From NCBI GenBank assembly GCA_947502505.1, contig CANNAE010000004.1, forward strand, positions 310,001-374,000: a stretch of DNA of 64,000 nucleotides, written 5' to 3'. Origin of the DNA: an uncultured Planococcus sp. (lineage in GTDB: Bacteria; Bacillota; Bacilli; Bacillales_A; Planococcaceae). This document shows positions 17,162 to 28,013 of the stretch, piece after piece. The position numbers and the translations under genes were made by a program. The notes under the pieces were generated by a model. That model had not been told where the DNA came from and searched no databases. It worked only from the letters and a program-made list of their open reading frames with translations. Positions within the stretch are counted from its first letter, which is position 1; each line of letters starts with the position of its first letter.

Positions 17162-17707
17162 TTACAGCCGGTCGCGCCCTGGCGCGTCACCGCGAATATT
17201 TGTTGAGCGTTCAGTCCCAATCAATGGATCTTTGTTTTCTGTGGAGCGGCCCATATCGTTGCGATCGGCTTGCTCCGCGCCATCCTCTTCCACCAGGACC
17301 AGGATGTCCCCTTCCTTGAAGCGATCTTCGTAGCTTTTCGCTTCATCTTCCGGTACGCCGAGTCCGATTAAAGCACCCGCTATTCCGCCAACGCCCGCTC
17401 CGGCTGCTGCGCCAGTCAAGCCGGCTGCGATCGGCCCAGCTGCGACGATCGGCCCGATACCGGGAATTGCCAGTGCCCCGAGTCCTGCCAAGACGCCGCC
17501 GAGACCGCCAAGCGCCCCGCCTGTGGCCGCGCCGGCTGCTGCGCCTTCGCCGGCTTGTGTACCGGTTTCTTCGGTTACCCGCTTCACATCTTTCTTATCC
17601 TTGCTGAGAACCGAAATATCTTCATCCCGGTAACCTTGCCGCTGAAGGTCTTCTATGACTTCCACTGCTTCCATTTCCGTGCCGTATGCTCCGACAACTC
17701 GTGACAT
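17162..17707 (-). CDS. General stress protein with glycine-zipper core (YflT/17M type)
   Basis: A 181-residue protein. The N-terminal ~45 residues resemble the general stress protein 17M domain (SRVVGAYGTEMEAVEVIEDL). A Gly/Ala-rich hydrophobic stretch at about residues 50-120 looks like a glycine-zipper or membrane-associated segment, and the C-terminus is charged. The ATG at 17707 follows GGGAGGA at good spacing. A sigma-B-like promoter lies upstream, which agrees with a stress role. The molecular function is unknown. Confidence 0.75.
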   Translation of the reverse strand: MSRVVGAYGTEMEAVEVIEDLQRQGYRDEDISVLSKDKKDVKRVTEETGTQAGEGAAAGAATGGALGGLGGVLAGLGALAIPGIGPIVAAGPIAAGLTGAAAGAGVGGIAGALIGLGVPEDEAKSYEDRFKEGDILVLVEEDGAEQADRNDMGRSTENKDPLIGTERSTNIRGDAPGRDRL

Positions 17708-17763
17708 ATTCTTCGTCCTCCCTTGGATCATATAGAATCCTGTTCATGTATCTAATGATTGTC

Positions 17764-17788
17764 TTTCCCTGTGGAAAGGGCGCTAAAC
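17764..17788 (-). promoter_or_regulatory. Sigma-B-like promoter of the general stress gene
   Basis: On the minus strand GTTTAG and GGGAAA are separated by 13 bases, close to the sigma-B consensus GTTTAA-N12-14-GGGTAT. It lies about 55 bases before the start codon. Confidence 0.6.
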
Positions 17789-17801
17789 CTTGCCTGCACG
17801 C

Positions 17802-17832
17802 AAAAAGCCGCCTGCATGCGCAAGCGGCTTTC
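17802..17832 (-). terminator. Terminator after tyrS
   Basis: AAAGCCGCTTGCGC and GCAGGCGGCTTTTT arms on the minus strand, directly after the tyrS stop. Confidence 0.8.
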
Positions 17833-17836
17833 AAGT

Positions 17837-19126
<1,290 letters not shown>

Positions 19127-19146
19127 TCACCTGATTGCCGGGACAC

Positions 19147-19372
19147 AAAAAAGCCCCTGCATGAAATTCATGCAGGGACGCATATGCGCGGTACCACCCA
19201 GCTTGGAGGACGCATCCTCCCACTTGAATGTGCCAGACGGGACACTTCCGCAAACTCCAGGCCTGTAATTCGACGCATGCGTTTTGGCCGGTTCACACCA
19301 CCCACCGGCTCTCTGGTTTCAAAACTGCATGCCCTACTGCGGGCCTTTCTCCGTTTGATTATAAAGATTCTA
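19147..19372 (-). promoter_or_regulatory. T-box riboswitch of tyrS (Tyr specifier)
   Basis: The conserved T-box core TGGGTGGTACCGCG lies at 19188-19201 on the minus strand. It is followed by a terminator hairpin (TCCCTGCATGAA with its complement, then six T residues) at 19147-19178. Stem I with its AG bulge lies at the 5' end, and the specifier codon reads TAC (19265-19267), which is tyrosine and matches the gene. Uncharged tRNA-Tyr should favour the antiterminator. Confidence 0.93.
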
Positions 19373-19378
19373 TACTGT

Positions 19379-19406
19379 AGTGTACTTGAATCCTAAAGAT
19401 TGTCAA
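19379..19406 (-). promoter_or_regulatory. Sigma-A promoter of the tyrS T-box transcript
   Basis: A perfect TTGACA (19401-19406, minus strand) is followed after 16 bases by TACACT. The start would be near 19372. Confidence 0.65.
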
Positions 19407-19433
19407 TATCTTTCGTTTCAATTATCGGATTAT

Positions 19434-19441
19434 GCTATAAT
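19434..19441 (+). promoter_or_regulatory. Extended -10 promoter of the PBP gene
   Basis: TGCTATAAT contains a perfect -10 hexamer with an upstream TG about 28 bases before the GTG start. No clear -35 is seen. It is divergent from the tyrS promoter. Confidence 0.5.
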
Positions 19442-19468
19442 GGAAAAGATTTTTAGGAGGGGGATAAT

Positions 19469-22400
19469 GTGCAAGATAAATTAAGAAGATGGTTATTGAA
19501 GGCAGAGGAAACAACCGATAGATGGACTTCCCAGAGATGGTTTAAGCGATTTAAAATCACCACGGGCGTCATTTGGAATTTGGCAATCATTCTAGCGATT
19601 ATCTTGCTTGCAGGCGGCGTGTTCGCTGCATCGGCAGGAGCCGGCTATTTCGCTTCACTCGTGGATGAAGAAAAACTCCGCACTGAAGACGAGATGCTGT
19701 CGGACATCTATAGCTACGAAGAAACTTCCCAATTGTATTTCGCCGACAATACCTACCTCGGCAAATTACAGACCGACCTTGACCGTGAAGAAACGACTCT
19801 AGAAGACGTTGCCGACGTTGCGATCGATGCAGTGCTGGCTACAGAAGATGAATATTTCTTCGAACATGACGGAATCGTTCCGAAAGCGATCATGCGTGGA
19901 TTGTTCCAGGATGTGTCCAATTCGGACAGCCAATCGGGCGGCTCTACATTGACACAGCAATTGATCAAAAACCAAATTTTGACAAATGAAGTCTCTTACG
20001 AACGTAAAGCAAAAGAAATTCTTTTGGCGATGCGCCTTGAGAAGTTCATGGACAAAGAAGACATTATGGAAGCGTATTTGAACATCATTCCATATGGCCG
20101 TAATTCAGCTGGCATGAACATTGCCGGAATCGAGACTGCGGCAAAAGGCATATTCAATGTGCCGGCTAGCGATTTGAACTTGCCGCAAGCGGCATTCATC
20201 GCCGGCATCCCAAAAGCGCCATTTAGCTATACGCCTTATGCGGCAGGTGGGGTCCTTAAAGAAGATGAATACCTGGAACCCGGCCTCAACCGCATGAAAA
20301 CAGTGCTCTACCGCATGCTTGAAACGGGCTATATCACAGAAGTTGAGTACCAAGAAGCGCTCGAGTATGATATCGTCGCAGACTTCAGAACGGGCGAAAC
20401 CCGCTCCTATGAAGACCATCCTTTCGTGACGACTGAGTTGGAAAAGCGTGCAATTCGTATCATCATGGATGTGTTGGCGGAGCAAAACGGCGTAGACCCT
20501 GAAACGCTTGACCAAGATCAAAACTTATACGAAGAATATGCGATCTTAGCTAACCGCGCGGTACGGTCGAACGGCTACCGGATCCATTCGAGCATCAATA
20601 AAGATTTGTATATCGCACAAGAAGAAGCACAAAAAGCTTATCAAGGATACGGCACGACCTTATCCGAAGATTACGTAGACGAAAACGGCGAAACCAAAAC
20701 TCGCCAATTGCCTGTACAAGTCGGCAGTGTCACCTTGGAAAACGACACCGGCCGCATCTTGAGCTTTGTTGGCGGGCGCGATCACGAAATTGAAAAACTG
20801 AACCACGCAACGCAAGCCTATCGGTCGATCGGATCGACGGTTAAGCCATTGCTTGTTTACGGGCCGGCACTGGAAAATGGCTTGATCGGCGCTGGCAGCC
20901 CAGTAGTCGATGTGAAGTTCACATTAAATGACAACGGTAAACCATACGAACCAGCTAACTTTGTTCCAACAAGCGAGCAAGGCATCATGCCGGCGCGCGA
21001 TGCCCTTGCGCAATCGCAAAACCTTCCCGCATTGCGTTTGTTTGCGCAAATGCGTGACGATATGCCGATTCAATATTTGATCGATAATGGCTTCTCGCGC
21101 GTAGAGGAAAACGATGGCGTCGTTTCTGCAGCACTCGGCGGCGGTATCGAAGGTTCTGTTGAAGAAGTTGCGAACGCCTATGCCGCACTCGCCAATGGCG
21201 GCAAGCATATGGAAACAACAATGATCGACAAAATCGAAGACGCAGATGGCAATGTCATCTATGAACACGAAGCCGAAGCAAAAGATGTCTTCACGCCACA
21301 AGCATCGTATGTGTTGACCGATATGCTGCGCGACGTTTTCAAAACGGACCGCGGAACGGCCAGCCGCGCTAACGGCATGCTGAAATTCAATGCCGATTTT
21401 GCTGGCAAAACCGGAACAACACAAGATACTAAAGATGTCTGGCTTGTCGGCTATAACCCGAACATCACGATGGGTGTATGGCTCGGCTATGATCAAGAAA
21501 AATTCACCTTGGATAACTTCAGAAACCAAAACTTGCAGCCCTCTGTCCGCGTTAACCAATTGTGGGCAAACTTAATGAACACAACTTATGATGTGGCACC
21601 AGATGCAATTGGCTCTGGTGATACATTTAAAGAACCTGAAGGCGTCGTCTCCCGCTCGTTCTGCGGCATCTCTGGATTTGCGCCGAACGATGCTTGTAAA
21701 AAAGCTGGTTTGGTCCGTTCCGATTTGTTCATCGCGGATATCATGACGCCAAAAGCTGGCGATGACAGCTTGAGCAGTGGATCGTATACGACCATCAATG
21801 GCAAGCGCTATGCTGCCTTATCAAATACACCAAGTGAATTTATTTCAGGCGGCGGCCTTGGCGTTTCAGAGGAATACGTTGACCGCATGCTCGCCCCGTT
21901 TGGCGGAGATGCTGGCAAGTTATTCCCTGGCAGCTCACGATTCAGCAATGTCGTTTCGAGCGCCAAATTCGATGCAGATAGCGCAGCCCCTGCCCCGGTC
22001 GGAACATCAATCAACGGGCGCACCATCACGTGGAGTGATTCCGCTTCGAATGATGTCGTCGGCTATCGTGTTTTCCGAAACGGCAGCAGAGTCTCTTCTG
22101 TTTCCGAATCGAGCAGCAACTCTTATAATGCATCTGGCCCTGGAACGTATACAGTCGTTGCAGTGGACATTACAGGCCGTCAATCGGCTGCTTCCAACGG
22201 CGTAACGATCGAAGCGCCAAAACCGGAACCGAAGCCGGAACCAGCTCCGGAACCGGAACCGGAAAGAGAAGAAGCCCCGGCTCCTTCTCCAGAAACAGAG
22301 AGACCGGAACCGGAAGAACCTGAAGAACCGGAAGAAGAACCGGAAGAAGAAACTCCTGCTCCAGAAGAACCTGAAGAGCCAGAAGAAGAAGAAGAAGAAC

Positions 22401-22480
22401 CGGAAGAAGAACCGGAGCAACCTGAAGAGCCGGAAGAACCGGACACAGAAGCTCCAGACAGTGATGAAGACGCAGCATAA
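19469..22480 (+). CDS. Class A penicillin-binding protein (PBP1A family) with FN3 domain and acidic tail
   Basis: A 1003-residue bifunctional peptidoglycan synthase. It has a short cytoplasmic part and one membrane helix (about residues 34-58). The glycosyltransferase domain carries EDEYFFEHDG near 126 and STLTQQLIK near 153. The transpeptidase has GSTVKP near 456, SQN near 514 and KTGTT near 646. An FN3-like module spans about 835-915, and the last ~85 residues are almost only Glu and Pro. The GTG start at 19469 follows AGGAGGGGG; an overlapping ATG is out of frame. All catalytic motifs look intact. Confidence 0.93.
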   Translation: MQDKLRRWLLKAEETTDRWTSQRWFKRFKITTGVIWNLAIILAIILLAGGVFAASAGAGYFASLVDEEKLRTEDEMLSDIYSYEETSQLYFADNTYLGKLQTDLDREETTLEDVADVAIDAVLATEDEYFFEHDGIVPKAIMRGLFQDVSNSDSQSGGSTLTQQLIKNQILTNEVSYERKAKEILLAMRLEKFMDKEDIMEAYLNIIPYGRNSAGMNIAGIETAAKGIFNVPASDLNLPQAAFIAGIPKAPFSYTPYAAGGVLKEDEYLEPGLNRMKTVLYRMLETGYITEVEYQEALEYDIVADFRTGETRSYEDHPFVTTELEKRAIRIIMDVLAEQNGVDPETLDQDQNLYEEYAILANRAVRSNGYRIHSSINKDLYIAQEEAQKAYQGYGTTLSEDYVDENGETKTRQLPVQVGSVTLENDTGRILSFVGGRDHEIEKLNHATQAYRSIGSTVKPLLVYGPALENGLIGAGSPVVDVKFTLNDNGKPYEPANFVPTSEQGIMPARDALAQSQNLPALRLFAQMRDDMPIQYLIDNGFSRVEENDGVVSAALGGGIEGSVEEVANAYAALANGGKHMETTMIDKIEDADGNVIYEHEAEAKDVFTPQASYVLTDMLRDVFKTDRGTASRANGMLKFNADFAGKTGTTQDTKDVWLVGYNPNITMGVWLGYDQEKFTLDNFRNQNLQPSVRVNQLWANLMNTTYDVAPDAIGSGDTFKEPEGVVSRSFCGISGFAPNDACKKAGLVRSDLFIADIMTPKAGDDSLSSGSYTTINGKRYAALSNTPSEFISGGGLGVSEEYVDRMLAPFGGDAGKLFPGSSRFSNVVSSAKFDADSAAPAPVGTSINGRTITWSDSASNDVVGYRVFRNGSRVSSVSESSSNSYNASGPGTYTVVAVDITGRQSAASNGVTIEAPKPEPKPEPAPEPEPEREEAPAPSPETERPEPEEPEEPEEEPEEETPAPEEPEEPEEEEEEPEEEPEQPEEPEEPDTEAPDSDEDAA
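22211..22446 (+). repeat. Low-complexity Pro/Glu codon repeat in the PBP tail
   Basis: About 235 bases are built from irregular copies of CCGGAA and GAAGAACC, encoding the Pro-Glu tail. Such tracts are prone to length change by slippage. Confidence 0.85.
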
Positions 22481-22514
22481 AAAAAGCCCATCTGCATTTG
22501 CAGATGGGCTTTTC
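22480..22514. terminator. Bidirectional terminator between the PBP gene and acsA
   Basis: AAAAGCCCATCTGCA and its complement form a hairpin between convergent genes, with A and T runs on both sides. Confidence 0.88.
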
Positions 22515-24236
22515 TCAATCTTCCATTGTAGACAAATCGCCAGTTGGCAAATCCAATTCCCAAGCTTTCAGGACGCGGCGCATGATTTTTCCGCTTCGCG
22601 TTTTTGGCAATTTATCCTTGAACTCGATTTCACGCGGTGCTGCATGTGCAGCCAGTTCTTTCTTGACGAATTGGCGAATATCTTCGATTAATTCATCAGA
22701 TGGTTCATAGCCTTCCACTAAAGCGACGAAGGCTTTAATGATTTCGCCACGCACTGGATCGGGTTTTCCGATGACACCCGCTTCAGCGACTGCCGGATGC
22801 TCGAGCAGTTTGCTTTCCACTTCGAACGGGCCGACACGCTCGCCAGAAGTCATGATGACATCATCAACTCTGCCCTGGAACCAGAAATACCCATCCTCGT
22901 CCATATAAGCCGAGTCGCCGGATACATACCACTCATCATTCAAGAAGTAAGAATCGTATTTTTGCGGATTGTTCCAAATCTGGCGCATCATGGATGGCCA
23001 GCCTTTTTTGATTGCCAAATTGCCCATTTGATTAGCTGGCAATTCCTTGCCTTGATCGTCGACAATCGCTGCTTCGACACCTGGAATCGCTTTGCCCATG
23101 GATCCTGGCTTGATCGTCATTGATGGGTAATTACAAATGACTTGAGCGCCCGTTTCCGTCATCCACCACGTATCGTGGATCCGTTTATCGAAAACTTGCG
23201 CGCCCCATTTGACGACTTCAGGGTTAAGCGGTTCCCCGACAGATAACACGTGGCGCAATGTCGAAAGGTCGTATTCTTTTACCAAGGCATCCCCTGCCCC
23301 CATCAGCATGCGGAAGGCAGTCGGGGCACTATACCAAATTGTGACACCGAAGTCTTCGATTGCTTGATACCAGGCATCTGGAGAAAAGCGCCCACCCAGA
23401 ATGACGGTCGTGACGCCGTTAAGCCACGGGGAGAATACGCCGTATGCCGTTCCTGTCACCCAGCCTGGGTCAGCTGTGCACCAATAAATATCCTGCTCCT
23501 GGAAATCGAGCACCCATTTGCCGGTCTGGTACTGCTGCACCATCGCATATTGCGCGTGCAAGACCCCTTTCGGCTTGCCGGTAGAGCCTGAAGTATAATG
23601 AAGCACCAATCCGTCTTCTTTTTCCAGCCATTCCACATCGAATTGATCTGAGCAAGAATCGAGATGCTTCAAGACATCAACATGGCCATCATTTTCCTCT
23701 ACCCCATCTTCCCCGACAAGGAAAATGGTTTTCAAATTCGGCAGGCGGTCTTTCGGGATACGCGGAAGCAATTCTGGCGTCGTGATGATCGCTTTGGCAT
23801 CGCTATCATCCAGGCGGTCATAAATGGCCCCTTCCATAAAGGCTTCAAACAGCGGCCCGACAATCAAGCCCATCTTCAAAGCGCCGAACATAAGGAAATA
23901 GAGTTCCGGGGAACGTGGCATGAAAATGAAGATGCGGTCCCCTTTTTCCAAATCGGCGTGCGACTTCAACAGGTTCGCCGCACGGTTCGTCATTCGTTTC
24001 ATCTCATAAAAGGTATAGGTTTCGTGACGATATTGATCTTTATAATAGAGAGCGACTTTGTTTTTGCGGTCTGATTCAGCATGGCGGTCAATCGCTTCGT
24101 GAGCCATATTGATTTTCCCGGTTTTTGACCAGCTGAACTCTTTTTCAACTTCCGACCAATCAAAATTCGCCGACTGCTCTTCGTAATTATGTAAATGATG
24201 CTTTCCTGGTTTTGCTGGTAACGCTTCCACTTTCAC
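22515..24236 (-). CDS. acsA: Acetyl-CoA synthetase
   Basis: A 573-residue AMP-forming enzyme that activates acetate. The ATP motif is HYTSGSTGKPKG near residue 217. The C-terminal PKTRSGKIMRR holds the lysine that AcuA acetylates in B. subtilis. A GTG at 24236 is preferred over an ATG three codons earlier, because the protein then starts MKVEALPA as in Bacillus and AAAGG is better spaced. The divergent acuABC genes regulate it by lysine acetylation and deacetylation. Confidence 0.96.
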   Translation of the reverse strand: MKVEALPAKPGKHHLHNYEEQSANFDWSEVEKEFSWSKTGKINMAHEAIDRHAESDRKNKVALYYKDQYRHETYTFYEMKRMTNRAANLLKSHADLEKGDRIFIFMPRSPELYFLMFGALKMGLIVGPLFEAFMEGAIYDRLDDSDAKAIITTPELLPRIPKDRLPNLKTIFLVGEDGVEENDGHVDVLKHLDSCSDQFDVEWLEKEDGLVLHYTSGSTGKPKGVLHAQYAMVQQYQTGKWVLDFQEQDIYWCTADPGWVTGTAYGVFSPWLNGVTTVILGGRFSPDAWYQAIEDFGVTIWYSAPTAFRMLMGAGDALVKEYDLSTLRHVLSVGEPLNPEVVKWGAQVFDKRIHDTWWMTETGAQVICNYPSMTIKPGSMGKAIPGVEAAIVDDQGKELPANQMGNLAIKKGWPSMMRQIWNNPQKYDSYFLNDEWYVSGDSAYMDEDGYFWFQGRVDDVIMTSGERVGPFEVESKLLEHPAVAEAGVIGKPDPVRGEIIKAFVALVEGYEPSDELIEDIRQFVKKELAAHAAPREIEFKDKLPKTRSGKIMRRVLKAWELDLPTGDLSTMED

Positions 24237-24402
24237 ATAAATCATCCTTTCCTCTTGTTTCTCTATATTCTACATCAAGCTGGAAGGGAAATGCTAATAA
24301 TTTTAATTCTTTAGAAAATACGGTGTATTTATCCAAGCAACTTTCTTTTCCTTTCCCCCTTCATGTATAATAAAGCTAATTGCAACCACAGGCGGTGAAA
24401 TG

Positions 24403-25035
24403 ATGGAACATAAGAAGACGTATAATGCGATGGAACTGAAAACGAAACACGGGCGTATCATCATTGAAGGGCCAGTCCCTTCAAGGGAATTGAAAGAACT
24501 CGATTTCCATGAAGACTTGACCGCTTTCCGGCCTCCGGAACAGCAGCATAAAGCCATTACGGATATTGCGGATTTACCGGAAGGGCGCATTTTGATTGCG
24601 CGTGACCAGAATATGATCGTCGGGTATGTCACTTATCTCTACCCAGACCCCCTCGAGCGCTGGTCTGAAGGAAACATGGAAAACTTGATCGAGCTCGGGG
24701 CGATCGAAGTCATACCGAAATATCGCGGCGCCGGCGTCGGCAAAGCGCTGCTGCAAGTATCGATGATGGATGATGCCTTCAACGATTTCATCGTCATCAC
24801 GACAGAATATTATTGGCACTGGGATCTAAAAGGAACCGGGCTTAATGTTTGGGAATACCGCAAGATCATGGAAAAAATGATGCAAGCGGGAGGCTTGGAA
24901 TATTTCGCGACAGACGATCCCGAAATCAGTTCTCATCCAGCCAATACCTTGATGGCCCGCATCGGCTCTCGGGTTGATACAGAATCGATCCAACAATTCG
25001 ACCAGCTGCGTTTCATGAACCGCTATATGTACTGA
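24403..25035 (+). CDS. acuA: Acetyltransferase AcuA
   Basis: A 210-residue GNAT-family protein. The acetyl-CoA-binding motif A appears as YRGAGVGKALLQ near residue 107. In B. subtilis AcuA acetylates and inactivates AcsA. Two ATGs overlap at 24400 and 24403; the second gives MEHKKTY, as in the Bacillus protein. First gene of acuABC, divergent from acsA. A TATAAT lies about 36 bases upstream with a weak -35. Confidence 0.94.
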   Translation: MEHKKTYNAMELKTKHGRIIIEGPVPSRELKELDFHEDLTAFRPPEQQHKAITDIADLPEGRILIARDQNMIVGYVTYLYPDPLERWSEGNMENLIELGAIEVIPKYRGAGVGKALLQVSMMDDAFNDFIVITTEYYWHWDLKGTGLNVWEYRKIMEKMMQAGGLEYFATDDPEISSHPANTLMARIGSRVDTESIQQFDQLRFMNRYMY

Positions 25036-25054
25036 TTACCGAAGGGGTGTTTGT

Positions 25055-25693
25055 ATGCTGATAGAAGAAATCATGAGGAAAGACGTTTTTACGCTGCGTT
25101 CAGACCAGACCGTCCAAGATGTGCTGGACCTATTCGAAGAAAAACGGATTCGCCACGCCCCCATCGTTGATGATGGGAAAGTGGTCGGCATCGTGACCGA
25201 CCGCGACTTGAAAGAAGCAATGCCTTCCATGTTCACGGTGTCCCCGAAAGGCGAACCGTACAAGAAGAAAGTATCGGAAATCATGACCAAGGATCCAATG
25301 ATTGCCCATCCTATGGACTTTGTGGAAGAAATCGCTTTGTTGTTCTATGAGCAAAAAATCGGCTGCCTGCCAGTCGTCAGCCAAAATGAACTCGTGGGCT
25401 TCCTGACAGAGACCGACCTGCTCTATACGTATATCGAATTGACCGGCGCGCATCAGCCCGGCTCTCAAATCGAAATCAAAGTGCCCAACCGCTCCGGCGC
25501 CCTTTACGAAGTGAGCAAAGTGTTCTACGAGCATAAAGTGAATGTATTGAGCGTCCTCGTCTACCCGGACCGGGAAGACAATGCCAATAAAATCCTGGCA
25601 TTCCGTATCAAAACGATGAACCCCATTTCCATTATTGAAGACCTGCGAAAAGAAGGTTTCGATGTCCTATGGCCGAATCTCTTACAGGAATGA
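25055..25693 (+). CDS. acuB: AcuB, CBS-ACT domain protein
   Basis: A 212-residue cytoplasmic protein with two CBS domains (about residues 5-60 and 75-130) followed by an ACT domain (starting IEIKVPNRSGALYEV near 145). CBS pairs usually bind adenine nucleotides and ACT domains bind amino acids, so a sensor role is likely, but its exact action in the acu system is not settled. It overlaps acuC by four bases. Confidence 0.92.
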   Translation: MLIEEIMRKDVFTLRSDQTVQDVLDLFEEKRIRHAPIVDDGKVVGIVTDRDLKEAMPSMFTVSPKGEPYKKKVSEIMTKDPMIAHPMDFVEEIALLFYEQKIGCLPVVSQNELVGFLTETDLLYTYIELTGAHQPGSQIEIKVPNRSGALYEVSKVFYEHKVNVLSVLVYPDREDNANKILAFRIKTMNPISIIEDLRKEGFDVLWPNLLQE

Positions 25694-26844
25694 AAAAGCA
25701 CGCTGTCTTCATCTATTCAGAAGATCAATTGGGGTATAAATTTTCTGATACGCATCCGTTCAACCAAAAACGGCTCATTTTAACGATTGACTTGCTGAGG
25801 GAAATGGACGCCCTTCCAGAGGATTTGATTGTGCCTGCACGGACTGCAACAGATGAAGAACTATTGCTCGCGCACGACCAGCGCTATATCGACATCGTCA
25901 AAAAAGCGAGCCGCGGCGAAGTCACACCTGAAGCCGGCGAAGGCTACGGCATCGGGACAGAAGATACACCGATTTTCGAGAACATGCACGAAGCGAGTGC
26001 CCGTTTGGTCGGCGGCACATTGACAGCAGTCGATCAAGTGATGGAAGGCAAAGCCGAACACGCATTAAACCTCGGCGGTGGTTTGCATCACGGCTTCCGC
26101 GGAAAAGCGTCCGGATTTTGCATCTATAATGACAGTTCGGTCGCCATCCACTATTTGAAAGAGAAATACGGCGCACGCGTCTTGTATATCGACACAGACG
26201 CGCATCACGGGGACGGCGTCCAGTGGTGTTTCTATGATGATCCCGAGGTCTGTACGGTGTCTATCCATGAAACCGGCCGCTACCTGTTCCCCGGCACCGG
26301 CAATATCAATGAACGCGGAAGCGGCCAAGGCTACGGCACTTCGTTCAACTTCCCGATCGATGCCTTTACGGAAGACGAATCGTTTCTCGATATTTACCGG
26401 ACCGCCATGCGCGAAATCGTCGAACATTTCAAGCCAGATGTCATTTTGAGCCAAAACGGCGCCGATGCGCATTATTTGGATCCCTTGACCCATTTGAGCA
26501 GCACGATGGAAATCTACCGCGAAATCCCGAAAATCGCCCACGACTTGGCGCATGAATTTTGCGACGGCAAGTGGATAGCGGTCGGCGGGGGCGGCTATGA
26601 TATCTGGCGGGTCGTACCGCGCGCCTGGTCGCTTCTATGGATGGAAATGAACAGCCATCCCTTGCCGCACGGAAAATTGCCTGAGGCATGGCTCAAACGT
26701 TGGCAGCCCGACTCCCCTGTCCCTCTGATCGAGACTTGGGAAGACCCTGAAAACATGTACAAGCCCATTCCAAGAAAAGCGGAAATCACGGAAAAAAATC
26801 AGCAAATGCTCGATAAGGCCTTGTATATGATCCGCAATCAATAA
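25690..26844 (+). CDS. acuC: Protein deacetylase AcuC (class I/II HDAC family)
   Basis: A 384-residue zinc-dependent deacetylase. The catalytic region shows GGGLHHGFRGKASGFC and the metal site DTDAHHGDGVQ near residues 165-175. In B. subtilis AcuC removes the acetyl group placed on AcsA by AcuA. The ATG at 25690 overlaps the acuB stop and follows AGGA; an upstream ATG inside acuB is rejected. Confidence 0.95.
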   Translation: MKKHAVFIYSEDQLGYKFSDTHPFNQKRLILTIDLLREMDALPEDLIVPARTATDEELLLAHDQRYIDIVKKASRGEVTPEAGEGYGIGTEDTPIFENMHEASARLVGGTLTAVDQVMEGKAEHALNLGGGLHHGFRGKASGFCIYNDSSVAIHYLKEKYGARVLYIDTDAHHGDGVQWCFYDDPEVCTVSIHETGRYLFPGTGNINERGSGQGYGTSFNFPIDAFTEDESFLDIYRTAMREIVEHFKPDVILSQNGADAHYLDPLTHLSSTMEIYREIPKIAHDLAHEFCDGKWIAVGGGGYDIWRVVPRAWSLLWMEMNSHPLPHGKLPEAWLKRWQPDSPVPLIETWEDPENMYKPIPRKAEITEKNQQMLDKALYMIRNQ

Positions 26845-26883
26845 GCTCCACTTTCTTAATTCGGAATATTCCGCAGTTTTAAA

Positions 26884-26937
26884 AAAACCGCCCTTGCGAC
26901 GGGATTGAATTCAATCCTGATGCAAGGGCGGTTTTCT
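26884..26937. terminator. Bidirectional terminator between acuC and ccpA
   Basis: AAAACCGCCCTTGC and GCAAGGGCGGTTTT form the outer stem, with a second small palindrome (GATTGAATTCAATC) in the loop. It lies between convergent genes. Confidence 0.85.
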
Positions 26938-26953
26938 AATGGATGATAGCTGA

Positions 26954-27952
26954 TTAATCGTGCTTGGTCGACTGCCGTTCTTCGAGGCGATAAGGCAGGA
27001 CGACTTGATTTTCTTCAATTTCTTCGTTGTTCATATACTTTGTCAACAAACGCATTGCAACGGCGCCGATATCATACAGCGGCAAAGCCACAGCAGTCAG
27101 CATCGGGCGCGCCATGCGGGCAAGTTTCGAGTTTTCGTAAGTGATGACTTCTACATCTTGAGGAATTTTTTTGCCGAGTGCTTCCACTGCATGGATGACG
27201 CCGATCGACATTTCATCATTGCTGACGAAATACGCGGTCGGTTCAATCGATTCCAATGTACCCACAGCCTCTAAGCCTTCCTCATAGGTGTTATTGCATT
27301 CCACGACCAGCCGTTCGTCATAGCCAAGACCCGCTTCTTTCAAAGCATCCTGATAGGCTTTCAGCTTGTGCTCGCGGTTGATCTCCGAGGACAAAGGCCC
27401 TGAAATATAAGCGATTTTCTTATGGCCGCTGTCGATGAATTTTTGCACGGCTTCATAGGCTGCCGCATAATAATCGATATTGACAGTAGCGATCGATGCT
27501 GTGTCATCGAGCGACCCCGCCAATACGATCGGTGTTGGCGACCGCTCCATCTCCTTGCGCAATTCGTCGGAGATCACATCGCTCATGAAGACGATGCCAT
27601 CAACTTGCTTGCCGAGCATTGTTTCAAGCAATTGCAACTCTTTGTTCGGGTTTTGGTCGGAGTTAGACAGGATGATATTGTAGCGATACATCGTCGCAAT
27701 ATCTTCGATGCCCCGTGCCAATTCAGAATACGAGCTGTTTGATATATCCGGTAAAATGACGCCGACCGTTGTTGTTTTCTTGCTCGCTAATCCGCGAGCT
27801 ACCGCATTCGGACGATAGCCGAGTTCTTCGATCACTTTCAGTACTTTTTTTCTTGTGGCCGGTTTTACATTCTGGTTGCCATTCACTACCCGGGATACGG
27901 TAGCCATGGAAACGTTTGCCTCGCGTGCCACATCATAAATCGTAACGGTCAT
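26954..27952 (-). CDS. ccpA: Catabolite control protein A
   Basis: A 332-residue LacI-family regulator. The N-terminal helix-turn-helix is [20 protein letters not shown] and the hinge helix lies near residue 50 ([10 protein letters not shown]). The sugar-binding-like core binds phosphorylated HPr, which lets it bind cre sites under good carbon supply. Its position downstream of aroA and convergent with acuABC matches B. subtilis. Cre-like sites in this window are listed separately. Confidence 0.96.
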   Translation of the reverse strand: MTVTIYDVAREANVSMATVSRVVNGNQNVKPATRKKVLKVIEELGYRPNAVARGLASKKTTTVGVILPDISNSSYSELARGIEDIATMYRYNIILSNSDQNPNKELQLLETMLGKQVDGIVFMSDVISDELRKEMERSPTPIVLAGSLDDTASIATVNIDYYAAAYEAVQKFIDSGHKKIAYISGPLSSEINREHKLKAYQDALKEAGLGYDERLVVECNNTYEEGLEAVGTLESIEPTAYFVSNDEMSIGVIHAVEALGKKIPQDVEVITYENSKLARMARPMLTAVALPLYDIGAVAMRLLTKYMNNEEIEENQVVLPYRLEERQSTKHD

Positions 27953-27983
27953 TTTGCGCCCTCCTGTTCCATTCTTTCATTCA

Positions 27984-28013
27984 ATGATACGATAACCGCT
28001 TTATGAATATCAA
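27984..28013 (-). promoter_or_regulatory. Sigma-A promoter of ccpA
   Basis: TTGATA and TATCAT on the minus strand are separated by 18 bases and lie about 30 bases before the ccpA ATG. Confidence 0.65.

Noticed and set aside
20924..21559. 211-codon frame opposite the PBP transpeptidase region
   Set aside because: A shadow of strongly coding sequence; rich in Ile, Phe and Cys without pattern, and no ribosome-binding site.
22007..22563. Serine- and arginine/phenylalanine-rich frames opposite the PBP tail
   Set aside because: They arise from the Glu/Pro codon repeat read backwards; low complexity only.
24246..24400. Search for a cre site between acsA and acuA
   Set aside because: Both genes are CcpA targets in B. 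subtilis, but I found no sequence close to the cre pattern in this gap, so none is annotated.
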